Source: Acidimicrobiales bacterium
GTDB taxonomy: Bacteria; Actinomycetota; Acidimicrobiia; Acidimicrobiales; Palsa-688
Assembly: GCA_019241495.1 (NCBI GenBank)
Contig: JAFAWZ010000168.1
Coordinates: 1 to 23,090, forward strand
DNA: 23,090 nt
Direction: 5' to 3'
The notes below the pieces were generated by a model. It worked only from the letters and a program-made list of their open reading frames with translations, made no database searches and was not told the origin of the DNA. This document shows positions 7,073 to 15,044 of the stretch, one piece after another (within the stretch, counting starts at the first letter, position 1; every line of letters begins with the position of its first letter). A program made the position numbers and the translations under genes.

Positions 7073-9768
7073 CCACACGACAGGTCACCGATAGCCACGC
7101 TTCGCCGGCCAAAGCGGACCAGCCAGGTCCCGCCCCGGGGAAGCTCGGCAGGGAGCAGGCGGCCGTGGCGGCCGGACAGCTGGCCGCCGGAGTAGGCAAC
7201 CTCGGCTTCGCGTTGGTAGCGGCGCGGCTCTTGGACCCGGCGGGCTTCGCCCACCTCAGCGTCTTCTTGAGCCTCTATCTGGTTCTCAGCCTCCCGGCGA
7301 CGAGCCTCTCCGCCGCCACCGCGATCGCCCCGGGCCGGCGAAACGCCATGCTCCGGACCGTCGCCCGGGTGAGCGTGGCCGGGGCAGCCGTGATATGCGT
7401 CGTCTCACCGTGGCTGGCCGGCGCACTGAAGCTGCCCGTCGCCATGGTCCTTGGTTTGGCCCTCGCTCTGCCGGCCACGTCTCCGCTCGCCCTGGACCGA
7501 GGCAGGCTGTACGGAACGCGTCGCTACGAGCGGCTGGTTGCGAGCCTCTTGGCCGAGCCGATCGTGAGACTGTCCTTCGGGCTCGCCCTCGCCGCCGGCA
7601 CCGGAGAGGTAGGCGCGGCGGCCGGTGTGGTCGCGGCGGCCTACGCGGCCCGGGAGGTGGTTCGACCGGTCACGTCGAAGGTGAGGCGCTCGGCATCCCG
7701 GCGCAGCGGTGACGAAGCTCACCGACCCCCCGGCGCGGGCTGGACCGCCGGGGCGTTCGCGCTTGTCGCCGTCGTGCAAACCCAGGACTTGGTGTTTGCC
7801 AACAGCATCCTCCCTCCCGCCCGAGCAGGCGCCTACGCCGTGCTCTCGACCCTTGGGGGCACGGCCGCGTTCGCCACCGTCACCATACCGCTCGTCTTGC
7901 TCCCCCGTGCCGTTGGGCGGGTCAGGAGAAGCCTGGCGGTGGCGACCGGTCTGGCCGCGGTCATGGGCCTGGCCGCGGTCGGCGTGGCGGCACTCGCCCC
8001 CAGGCTTCTGGTCGCGACCGTCTTCGGAGCCCGCTACACCTCTATGTCGACATACGTCGTGCCATATCTGATCGCCATGGCCCTTCTGGGCGTCGCTCGG
8101 GTGCTGGCCGCCCATCGTTGCGCGACCGGCTCACCTCGCCGGACCGCGCTGCTCATCGGCGGAACCGCGGTCGCGCAGGCGATAGCCATCTCCGTTTGGG
8201 GCAGGACCGTAGGCACGATCGCCGCGACGACCGTGGCCTCGACGGCTGCTCTCGTCGCGGTCCTCGGCATCGACGAAGGTCTGTCCCAGGCTCACCTCGC
8301 GACCCGGGCGCTGGCGAAGATCCGGGCCGTCCTCACGACCAGGACGGCCCGGATCGTGGGGGCGTTCACCGCGACCGGCCTCCTCGTGCGGTTCATCGTG
8401 CTGCGGGGCATCTGGCTGGACGAAGCAACGAGCATCCACGAGGCCGGCATGCCGTTCTCGGCCATGCTCAGCAACCTTCGGACCACCGACGTGCATCCCC
8501 CGCTCTACTTCTCGATCCTCTGGTTGTCGGTACGGGTATTCGGTCACGGCCCTCTAGCGGTGCGAATTCCGTCCATCCTCGCCGGCGCCGCCATCGTGCC
8601 CGTCGCCTATCTGGCAGCCCAGGACGCGTGGGACCGCCGATCCGGCCTGATCGCCGCCGCACTGGCCTCGGTCGCGCCGATCCTCGTCTGGTACTCGCAA
8701 GAGGCGCGCATGTACTCCCTGTTCATGCTGCTGGCCCTGCTAGCGGTATGGGGTCAGGTCCGGGTGCTCCGCTTTGGCCGGCCGGGCGACTGGGCCATCT
8801 GGGCACTCTCCAGCGCGGGTCTGGTATGGACCGAGTATTTTTCCATGTTCCAGGTGATCGCCCAGCAGGCGGTCTTCGTCGGGGTTCTGGTAAGCCGCAA
8901 GGACGGTCGCCGACGGCTCGCCGTCGGTCTCCTCGCGGCGACCGCCGTCATCGTCGCGTGCACCGCGCCGCTCCTACCTTTTGCCTGGCACCAGTTCGTG
9001 GTCAACCAGAACGCCGGCAAGGGATTCGGCGCGCCATCTCAGGTGGGCCTGACCGGAGCACAGGCCATCTCTGTGTACACGGTCCTTGCCAATATGGCGT
9101 GGGCCCTGATCGGCTACCACTCGGCGGCCATGATGGCCGCGATCGTCGCCTTGTGGCCGGCCGGGATCCTGCTGGCGTTGTTCCTTCTCGGCCGGAACAT
9201 GACCGACCGGACGATCGCCGTGGCAGCCACAGCGGTCATACCAGCGATGCTGCTGCTCGGCGTTGGGACCTTCAAACGGAACCTGTTCGACATCCGGTAC
9301 ATGTCCGGGGTCATCGTCGCCCTTCTCCTTTTGATGGCCCGGTTGGTGACCGGGTCTACTCGTAGCTTCCGAATCCAGGCGGTCACCAGTGCGGTCCTGG
9401 TGGTCTTGCTGACCGCTTCTCTCGGCGATGAACAGGTCAACGGGTCGAATCCGCGTCTCTTCGACTTCGCCGCGGCGTTCCACGCCGTCGACGCCCAATA
9501 CCAGCCTGGGGACCTGCTGGCCTACGCCCCCGGCGATCTGGGGCTTGTCGCCTCCTATTACGCACCGAGAGTTCGCTCGGTATCGCTCGGATCGTCGCCG
9601 CCGAAGGTGGCCGCCGGTCAAAAACTGTTCGTGCTCGCCAGCCAGACGCTGATGGGCCCGGGTCAGCCGGCCCAGGTCGGACACGACTTGGCCGAGCTTC
9701 GCAACCGATCCCGCGAGGTGGACATCATCAAGAAGGCCAACGTCACCGTCTGGGTGTTCGAAGCATGA
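7063..9768 (+). CDS. Fusion: Wzx/MVF-type oligosaccharide flippase + GT-C (PMT/ArnT-like) glycosyltransferase
   Basis: One uninterrupted 901-aa membrane protein has two recognisable halves. Residues about 28-430 look like a polysaccharide flippase: 'AAVAAGQLAAGVGNLGFALVAARLLDPAGF' opens in the manner of Wzx/MVF proteins and is followed by about a dozen hydrophobic helices. Residues about 435-770 carry GT-C hallmarks. These are the first extracytoplasmic loop 'GIWLDEATSIHEAG' with the acidic DE pair near 453-454, 'DVHPPLYFSILW', 'LAVRIPSILAG' and 'VWYSQEARMYSLF', then further helices and 'FDIRYMSGV'. The last 130 or so residues form a soluble extracytoplasmic-type tail. GT-C enzymes use polyprenyl-phosphate sugars outside the membrane, which matches the GT2 encoded at the start of the operon. 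The start overlaps the preceding gene by 10 bp and the stop overlaps the synthase by 4 bp (ATGA). No frameshift or internal start marks the junction. Confidence 0.83.
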   Translation: MAVATRQVTDSHASPAKADQPGPAPGKLGREQAAVAAGQLAAGVGNLGFALVAARLLDPAGFAHLSVFLSLYLVLSLPATSLSAATAIAPGRRNAMLRTVARVSVAGAAVICVVSPWLAGALKLPVAMVLGLALALPATSPLALDRGRLYGTRRYERLVASLLAEPIVRLSFGLALAAGTGEVGAAAGVVAAAYAAREVVRPVTSKVRRSASRRSGDEAHRPPGAGWTAGAFALVAVVQTQDLVFANSILPPARAGAYAVLSTLGGTAAFATVTIPLVLLPRAVGRVRRSLAVATGLAAVMGLAAVGVAALAPRLLVATVFGARYTSMSTYVVPYLIAMALLGVARVLAAHRCATGSPRRTALLIGGTAVAQAIAISVWGRTVGTIAATTVASTAALVAVLGIDEGLSQAHLATRALAKIRAVLTTRTARIVGAFTATGLLVRFIVLRGIWLDEATSIHEAGMPFSAMLSNLRTTDVHPPLYFSILWLSVRVFGHGPLAVRIPSILAGAAIVPVAYLAAQDAWDRRSGLIAAALASVAPILVWYSQEARMYSLFMLLALLAVWGQVRVLRFGRPGDWAIWALSSAGLVWTEYFSMFQVIAQQAVFVGVLVSRKDGRRRLAVGLLAATAVIVACTAPLLPFAWHQFVVNQNAGKGFGAPSQVGLTGAQAISVYTVLANMAWALIGYHSAAMMAAIVALWPAGILLALFLLGRNMTDRTIAVAATAVIPAMLLLGVGTFKRNLFDIRYMSGVIVALLLLMARLVTGSTRSFRIQAVTSAVLVVLLTASLGDEQVNGSNPRLFDFAAAFHAVDAQYQPGDLLAYAPGDLGLVASYYAPRVRSVSLGSSPPKVAAGQKLFVLASQTLMGPGQPAQVGHDLAELRNRSREVDIIKKANVTVWVFEA

Positions 9769-11393
9769 GCACGGGCCCTGACGCTACAGGTGTCTGGTCC
9801 CCCACGGCTGGGTGGCAGCGGGCCCGACGCCAGTTGGGGATCCTGATACCTGTCGACGTGCTGCTCAGCATCTGGTACTTCAGGTGGCTCGTCTCGCCTC
9901 ACCGGGTGGGCAACCCCATCCTCTATGGTTTTTTGCTCGCGGCCGAGACGTTCAACCTGGCCCAAGCGGCCGGGTTCTGGTGGACAGTGTCACGAGCGCG
10001 GCAACCGCGCGCCGCGCCCACCGGCCCCACCCACCTGCCCGTCGACGTGCTGATCCCGGTGTACAACGAGGAACCCGCCGTGGTAGAAGCCACGCTGGCC
10101 GCGGCGTGCCGAATGGAATATCCGGTCTCGTCGGTAATCGTCTGCGACGACGGTGGCACCGACGAGATGGCCGAGCTCGCCGCCCGCTATCGGGCCCGTT
10201 ACCTGCGCCGGCCCCGACACCAAGGAGCAAAGGCCGGCAATCTCAACTATGCGCTGGCGCATACCAGCGCGCCCCTGGTCGCGGTGTTCGACTGCGACCA
10301 TGTGCCGAACGCCGAGTTCCTCGCCCGGACCGTCCCGTACTTCGACGATTCCGACGTAGCGTTGGTCCAGACACCTCAGTACTACGCCAATCGCGACCAC
10401 AACCCTGTGGCCGCGGCGGCATGGAGCCAACAGGCACTCTTCTTCGGGATCATCGCCCGGGGGAAGGACGCGCTGGACTCGATGTTCTGCTGCGGCACCA
10501 ACGTCGTGTTCCGAAGAGCCGCCCTCGAAGCCGCCGGCGGGGTGCCCGAGGAGTCGATCACCGAGGACTTCGAGCTCTCCATCCACCTTCGCGAGATGGG
10601 ATGGCGGACGGTGTACGTTCCGGAGGTCTTAGCCTCAGGTCTCGGCCCCGAAGACATGGCGTCGTACGTGAGCCAGCAGCAACGATGGTCCCGCGGTTGT
10701 CTCGCCGCCTTGGGCAAAGCCGCTCGATCCGAGCTTCCCGCTCGCCAGAAGGCCCAGTTCCTGCTGTCGTCCATGTACTTCCTCACCGGCTGGACGTACC
10801 TCGTGTACATGGCTCTGCCGGTCGTGCGCATCGTCGCCGGACCACAGGCATTGGCCAGCGCCACCGCAGCCCAGTTCCTCGCCCATTTTGCGCCCTACTT
10901 CTGCGCCAGCATGCTCACCGTGGCGGTGGCCGGCCAGGGCTGCTACAGCTTCGCCGCGTTCGCCCTGATGGAGGCCAACTTCTGGATCCACGTCTCCTCC
11001 ACTCTGCGTGCCTTGTTCCACGTCAGGGCCACGTTCGTGGTGACACCGAAGGTCGGCCGCTCCGGGCGTCAAGTGGCGGCGGTATGGCCCGCCATGGTGG
11101 CCTTGATGATCCTGGTCGCGGCAGCGCTCGACGGGTTGATGAGAAGCAGGTCGCCGTCGACGCTCAACAACGTCGCGTTTGCCGCTCTGCACATCGCGGT
11201 CTTATTGGTTGGCACCTGGCCAGCACTGGTCGGGGTTCGTTCCTCCGGTACACAATCAGCCAGGACGCCAGAGGCCGTAGCTCCGTCCGCAGTCGAAGGT
11301 CCGCTGGTCGCCTCGTCGAACGGCTCCGGGCATCGAAGCGTGGTGGCTACGACGTCACGAGCGCGGCTCGCCCCGCCGCCCCAGCAGGCATAG
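9765..11393 (+). CDS. Cellulose synthase-like processive GT2 (BcsA-like, no PilZ domain)
   Basis: The protein has 542 aa. Two N-terminal membrane helices (about 24-40 and 50-74) precede a cytoplasmic GT-A domain with every processive-synthase motif: 'VDVLIPVYNE' (93-102), 'CDDGG' (127-131), 'DCD' (176-178), 'TED' (266-268) and 'QQQRW' (304-308, the QxxRW motif). Several helices follow (about 325-500). Such enzymes polymerise UDP-sugars, typically UDP-glucose to a beta-1,4-glucan, and export the chain. No PilZ domain is present, so direct c-di-GMP control of the BcsA kind is not expected, and no BcsB-like gene is nearby. The last 50 residues are a low-complexity tail that overlaps the convergent GH5 gene by 47 bp. 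The flanking GH8 and GH5 glucanases support a beta-glucan product. The exact linkage and sugar remain unproven. Confidence 0.88.
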   Translation: MSTGPDATGVWSPTAGWQRARRQLGILIPVDVLLSIWYFRWLVSPHRVGNPILYGFLLAAETFNLAQAAGFWWTVSRARQPRAAPTGPTHLPVDVLIPVYNEEPAVVEATLAAACRMEYPVSSVIVCDDGGTDEMAELAARYRARYLRRPRHQGAKAGNLNYALAHTSAPLVAVFDCDHVPNAEFLARTVPYFDDSDVALVQTPQYYANRDHNPVAAAAWSQQALFFGIIARGKDALDSMFCCGTNVVFRRAALEAAGGVPEESITEDFELSIHLREMGWRTVYVPEVLASGLGPEDMASYVSQQQRWSRGCLAALGKAARSELPARQKAQFLLSSMYFLTGWTYLVYMALPVVRIVAGPQALASATAAQFLAHFAPYFCASMLTVAVAGQGCYSFAAFALMEANFWIHVSSTLRALFHVRATFVVTPKVGRSGRQVAAVWPAMVALMILVAAALDGLMRSRSPSTLNNVAFAALHIAVLLVGTWPALVGVRSSGTQSARTPEAVAPSAVEGPLVASSNGSGHRSVVATTSRARLAPPPQQA

Positions 11394-12897
11394 AAGCCGT
11401 GCTCAGCGGAGGCAGCGACGAGGCCGCACCGACGGCGAACGAGGCAGCCTGCCCGGCGGCGGTGACGACATACCCGGTCTGGCCTGCGCTGACGAGAGCG
11501 ATCCCCCGGGCCACGTCCTGTTCGGGCCAGTAAGCAGAGGTCGTGGCCGGAAGCGGCATGGCATTGGAGCCCACCGCGAAGGGATGAACCCCGCCCCAAC
11601 CATCCAACACGTAACCACCCGAGGCATCAGGAAGGGCTGCTGCCCCCCGGACGATGTTGGTACCTGGCCAGCTCGCCGAGGTCTCCGGGGCGGCGAGAGG
11701 GGGACCGCCGGCCGAGCCGGCTGGGTCGATGCCGCCGGACCCGTCGACCACGTAGGGGCCTCCCGCCGTCGGGGAAGAGGCGACATAGGAAAGGTGGCTC
11801 TCGTAGCCCGAACCGAAGGCGGTCGGCGCCCCGGAGTACGAGGTAATCAGCGCCGGCCCAGAGCGGCAGCTTGCCGTGTTCCAGCTCCATCCCACATAAG
11901 AGACGCCGTGGGCATCGGCCCAGGACATGTAGGAGTTGATGAACCCGGCGGCGCAGTCGGTCTCGCCCAGCTCCCCGGTTACGACTGGTACCACTGTCGC
12001 CGTCGGCGCGATCGTCTGGTTCCAGCAGGTCGCCGTGTCGCACTGGCTGTAGCTGTAGATATGGGCGGCGGCGACCAGCTGGTTGATCGGGTCGGCCGGC
12101 TCGTGGGCCAGCCAGCCCGACAGGTCGCCGCCCCAGTTCAGGCCGGCCACCATCACCGGCTGGCGGGCCCCGGTGGAGCGGACGGCGTTCAGCAGCGACT
12201 GCATGCCGGCGGCCTGCCAGCCCGAGGCAGTGGTGCATCCGTTCAGCCAGCAGTCCCAGGAGATGTCGTGAGGCTCGTTGTACAAGTCGAAGACGACACC
12301 GGGGCGGCTCTTGAAAGCGTCCGCGACCGAGGACCAGAAGCTCGGCGAATGGTCGACGTCGGCCATCTGCTGCTGGCCGAGAGCCAGCTGAGCCCCCGGA
12401 GCGGACCAATGCAGATCCAAGATGGCCACCAACCCGGCTTGGTTCAAGGAGGCGACGTAGTCCTCGACGGCCGACCGGTAACTCGCACCCGAGTATGCGG
12501 ATTTCACGCCGTTGAGCCCCAACCAGCAGTCCTCGTTCAGCGGGACGCGGACCGCGTTCGCATCCCAGGATGCGATCGCAGCCATGGATGCGGAGTCGGA
12601 CGGGCCGTCGAATATGCCCCAACCCTGGGCGCAGGCATACTCGGTTCCAGACCGGTTCACGCCCAGTAGGCGCAAGGGGCTTCCGGTGCCGGTCACGAGC
12701 TCGTTGCCGCTTACGGTCACGCTGACAGCTGATGAGGCGGCCGCACGAGCGCCACTGCCGGCCATGGTTGTGATCGTCAACGCCACCAGGATCCCGGGAG
12801 CGAGGGTGGCCGCTGCCGCGATCTGGGCCCCGGTTCGGACCCATCCCGGCCTTTGCCCGCGGCCAAACAGGCGTGTCGTGATGGGCCGCCAGAACAC
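11347..12897 (-). CDS. Secreted glycoside hydrolase family 5 (cellulase) with C-terminal repeats
   Basis: The protein has 516 aa from a GTG start. A long basic N-region and hydrophobic segment (about 25-47) followed by 'GARAAAS' reads as a signal peptide. The GH5 catalytic domain spans about 57-370: 'VRVPLNEDCW' (116-125), 'DLHWS' (161-165), 'FDLYNEPHD' with acid/base E208, 'AAHIYSY' (277-283), 'VTGELGE' with nucleophile E309, and 'GWSWN' (336-340). Residues about 378-514 hold three degenerate repeats of roughly 45 residues with a 'GGYVLDGWGGVHPF' core, resembling propeller-like repeats of actinobacterial secreted proteins. GH5 enzymes hydrolyse beta-1,4 glucans or mannans outside the cell. 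It converges on the BcsA-like gene with a 47-bp 3' overlap, which suggests action on the same polymer or on plant/microbial cellulose. Confidence 0.9.
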   Translation of the reverse strand: MFWRPITTRLFGRGQRPGWVRTGAQIAAAATLAPGILVALTITTMAGSGARAAASSAVSVTVSGNELVTGTGSPLRLLGVNRSGTEYACAQGWGIFDGPSDSASMAAIASWDANAVRVPLNEDCWLGLNGVKSAYSGASYRSAVEDYVASLNQAGLVAILDLHWSAPGAQLALGQQQMADVDHSPSFWSSVADAFKSRPGVVFDLYNEPHDISWDCWLNGCTTASGWQAAGMQSLLNAVRSTGARQPVMVAGLNWGGDLSGWLAHEPADPINQLVAAAHIYSYSQCDTATCWNQTIAPTATVVPVVTGELGETDCAAGFINSYMSWADAHGVSYVGWSWNTASCRSGPALITSYSGAPTAFGSGYESHLSYVASSPTAGGPYVVDGSGGIDPAGSAGGPPLAAPETSASWPGTNIVRGAAALPDASGGYVLDGWGGVHPFAVGSNAMPLPATTSAYWPEQDVARGIALVSAGQTGYVVTAAGQAASFAVGAASSLPPLSTASMPAGAAGRAALVTS

Positions 12898-12955
12898 AGG
12901 GCCCAGTGTAGGCGCCCGAATCGGGCAATTCAGGCGCGCCGGACCTTTTGAGGCG

Positions 12956-12983
12956 CCGGTCGGCGACCGAAGCCGCCGACCGG
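12956..12983 (-). terminator. Perfect 10-bp hairpin after the PepSY gene
   Basis: CCGGTCGGCG (12956-12965) and CGCCGACCGG (12974-12983) form a perfect 10-bp stem with an 8-nt loop, beginning 4 bp beyond the stop codon of the minus-strand PepSY gene. No U-tract follows, so it may act as a factor-assisted terminator or mRNA 3' stabiliser. Confidence 0.55.
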
Positions 12984-12987
12984 GCTG

Positions 12988-13545
12988 TCAGGCGCTGGTC
13001 GACGATGAGCTGGTGCTGCTGCTCGGGATCTGACCACTGCTCGGGGCCTGAGCATTGCCGGGCGCCTGAGCACTGCCGGAACCGCCGGCGGGGCCGCCGC
13101 CGAAACCGTCGACGGTGGCGATCACCTTGAAGCTGGAGTCCAGCTCGACCGTTACATAGCTGCCGTCGGCCTTCTTCATGTGGACCTCATAGGTCCCCGC
13201 GCCGGACGAGTCGGTCTCGGCCCGGATGATGGTCGCTCCCGGTACCGCGGCGGTCGCGGCGGCGTCAGCTTTCTGCTGGTCGGTCCCGGTCAGCAGGGTC
13301 TCGTTCGGCCCGTGGATCATGGTCGCCGGGTCGGCCGGGGCCGTGCCGGTCGTCCCGGAAGGCGCCCCGCTGGACGCAGCGTTGGCGGAGGGGGTGGACG
13401 AGCTGGACGACGGGGCCGATCCGGAGCTGGTGCTCGAAGACGAGCTGGTCGCGGCGGCGGCGATACCGGCCGCTCCCGCTGAGGTGCCGACCACTAGGGA
13501 GCCGGTCACCAGGGCCTTACGGATGATGGATGAGCTGAGGGGCAT
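12988..13545 (-). CDS. Exported PepSY-domain protein
   Basis: The chosen start is ATG 13545 (185 aa), because 'MPLSSSIIRKALVTGSLVVGTSAGAAGIAAA' is a clean signal peptide; the open frame upstream to 13707 looks non-coding. After the signal comes a Ser/Ala/Thr-rich linker (about 32-75). A PepSY-like fold follows at about 85-150: 'LTGTDQQKADAAATAAVPGATI', 'RAETDSSGAGTYEVHMKKADGSYVTVELD' and 'FKVIATVDGFG'. The C-terminal 35 residues are low-complexity Gly/Ser/Gln. PepSY domains are extracytoplasmic modules thought to modulate proteases or sense envelope conditions. No partner is evident here. The gene sits 178 bp downstream of the isoprenylcysteine-methyltransferase-like gene in the same direction and is followed by a strong hairpin, so it may be its own transcript. 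Confidence 0.8.
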   Translation of the reverse strand: MPLSSSIIRKALVTGSLVVGTSAGAAGIAAAATSSSSSTSSGSAPSSSSSTPSANAASSGAPSGTTGTAPADPATMIHGPNETLLTGTDQQKADAAATAAVPGATIIRAETDSSGAGTYEVHMKKADGSYVTVELDSSFKVIATVDGFGGGPAGGSGSAQAPGNAQAPSSGQIPSSSTSSSSTSA

Positions 13546-13723
13546 TTGCTTTTCAGATTCCTCTCGGTAGTGGCCCGGGTCTCTCCCGGCCCGAGTACCA
13601 CAGTCGTCCTCGAAGCTCCGAGAGCCCTGGGAAAGGTCGAGGAATATGCGCAACGTCAGCTCAGAGGCTTCGGGGCCCTGGCGCGTCCAGACCGCATATC
13701 CGGGCATTACACTGGTGATCCCG

Positions 13724-14455
13724 TTACCAGAGACCGGGTATCATCCTCCAGCGAACCTTCTTGCCGTACTCGTCGTAGGTCGTGCTCTTGGCGAGCAGAC
13801 GCTCCTCTGCCAACGCCCGGCCGACGTCGCAGCTGCACACGAAGACCATCACGACCACGTTTCGAACAGAGATGCTCTGCAGCACATAGCCAAGCTGAAG
13901 TAGGACGTAGGAAGCGTAGAGGGGATGGCGGACCACGGCGTAGGGTCCTCGACGTCTGAGGCCTCGGTCGGCGGCCGCGAAACCGAAAGAACGGCCAAGG
14001 AACACGAATGACGCGACCCAGATTCCCAGCCCAGCGATCTGGAGATCGAGTCCAGCGATGACACCCAAGTGCGTGTGCATACCGGACGGTCGGAACAACA
14101 CTCCGCCGAACGTGCCACCGAAGGCGAGCAGCCAGTCGCGCGTTCGTAGGCTGACGACGGATGCCGGTCGTCGCACCAGGTAAGCCACTACGACCCACAG
14201 CTGGGCAGCGAAGAACCCACCGCCAATTAGTGAGTGGGTCCTCTCGTAATGCTGCCAGCCAGCCCAAGCAAAGGCAGCCGCTCCGCCAGCTCCGACCAGG
14301 TTGGCCCCCACGCTCATGAGACGCGTTGCTGGGGCGGATCGGCCAGGTGTCAGATATCGCCCGCGTGCCGAGTACCAAGCGACCTCAATCGGCGTTCGCT
14401 TGGAATGCGAACCAGGTGGGACGACATGGTTGTGTCCGTCCTCAGTCCGGATCAT
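13724..14455 (-). CDS. Isoprenylcysteine carboxyl methyltransferase (ICMT/PEMT-like) family membrane protein
   Basis: The protein has 243 aa from ATG 14455, which overlaps the DoxX stop by 14 bp. ATG 14317 is a possible shorter start, and the frame extends further upstream. Four to five hydrophobic helices (about 46-67, 79-95, 107-120, 131-153 and 181-208) lead to the family signature: 'GRSFGFAAADRGLRRRGPYAVVRHPLYASY' (154-183) and 'AEERLL....YDEYGKKVRWRMIPGLW' at the C-terminus. The Arg-His-Pro motif and the late Glu-Glu pair form the SAM-binding region in ICMT relatives. Bacterial members methylate small molecules or lipids at the membrane; the substrate is unknown. It is the last gene of an overlapping cluster with DoxX, a fatty acid hydroxylase-like protein and a COG4315 lipoprotein. 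Confidence 0.8.
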   Translation of the reverse strand: MIRTEDGHNHVVPPGSHSKRTPIEVAWYSARGRYLTPGRSAPATRLMSVGANLVGAGGAAAFAWAGWQHYERTHSLIGGGFFAAQLWVVVAYLVRRPASVVSLRTRDWLLAFGGTFGGVLFRPSGMHTHLGVIAGLDLQIAGLGIWVASFVFLGRSFGFAAADRGLRRRGPYAVVRHPLYASYVLLQLGYVLQSISVRNVVVMVFVCSCDVGRALAEERLLAKSTTYDEYGKKVRWRMIPGLW

Positions 14456-15044
14456 TGGTGCCGATTGACGACGCGACTTGCGAACCGGATTTCTTTTGGT
14501 GGTGAAGGCCTCCAGGAGAGGGTGGCGAACTTGAAGAACTGGAAACTCCGGCCGCCCGGAGTCGGCGCGAGATGACATCGTCTACGCTGAGCCGACCCGC
14601 ACCAAGCGCCACGACGACAAGCGCCAGGACGGCGAGAGTAACGTTGAACTGGTAGCCTGCCCCCCTATTGAGCGACCCGAACCCCGTCGCCCAAGTGACG
14701 GTGATCATCGCGATGACCTGGTCTGCGAACAAGGCGAGCGCGGCCAGCCGGGAGCAGAAGCCGAGCGCGATGGCGATCCCGCCGCCGAACTCGGTCACTC
14801 CGCCCAAGGCGGCAAATAGTCCTCCGGGTCGGAGGTGGGCGGTGTGAGAGAAGTACAGGGCCGTGCCGTGGAATCCCAGACCATTGAACGCGCCGAAGAG
14901 CTTCTGTGCCCCGTAGTAGACGAAGACCCAGGCCAGCGCGATACGAACGGCGATCAGCGCAATATCGAGGGTCAGGCTCTTGGGCTCTGTGCGGAACAGG
15001 GTTGACCAACCGCCAATCTTCCCTAAGCGTGTACCACGTTTCAT
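14442..15044 (-). CDS. DoxX family membrane protein
   Basis: The protein has 200 aa from ATG 15044, supported by a GAGG Shine-Dalgarno 8 nt upstream and a 4-bp ATGA overlap with the hydroxylase gene; the frame upstream of this start is not protein-like. Four membrane helices carry the DoxX pattern: 'IALIAVRIALAWVFVYYGAQKLFGAF', 'GLFAALGGVTEFGGGIAIALGF', 'LAALALFADQVIAMITVTWATG' and 'NVTLAVLALVVVALGAGRLSVDDVI'. Bacterial DoxX proteins are small inner-membrane proteins linked to quinone or thiol redox chemistry. No specific role can be assigned. The C-terminal 35 residues are a Ser/Pro-rich cytoplasmic tail. Confidence 0.88.
   Translation of the reverse strand: MKRGTRLGKIGGWSTLFRTEPKSLTLDIALIAVRIALAWVFVYYGAQKLFGAFNGLGFHGTALYFSHTAHLRPGGLFAALGGVTEFGGGIAIALGFCSRLAALALFADQVIAMITVTWATGFGSLNRGAGYQFNVTLAVLALVVVALGAGRLSVDDVISRRLRAAGVSSSSSSPPSPGGLHHQKKSGSQVASSIGTNDPD

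Noticed and set aside
9812..11533. Forward open frame of 573 codons
   Set aside because: It lies in another frame of the BcsA-like gene, which has complete catalytic motifs; the composition is Arg/Pro-rich.
11627..12928. Reverse open frame of 433 codons
   Set aside because: It is an alternative frame of the GH5 gene and lacks any protein-like motif.
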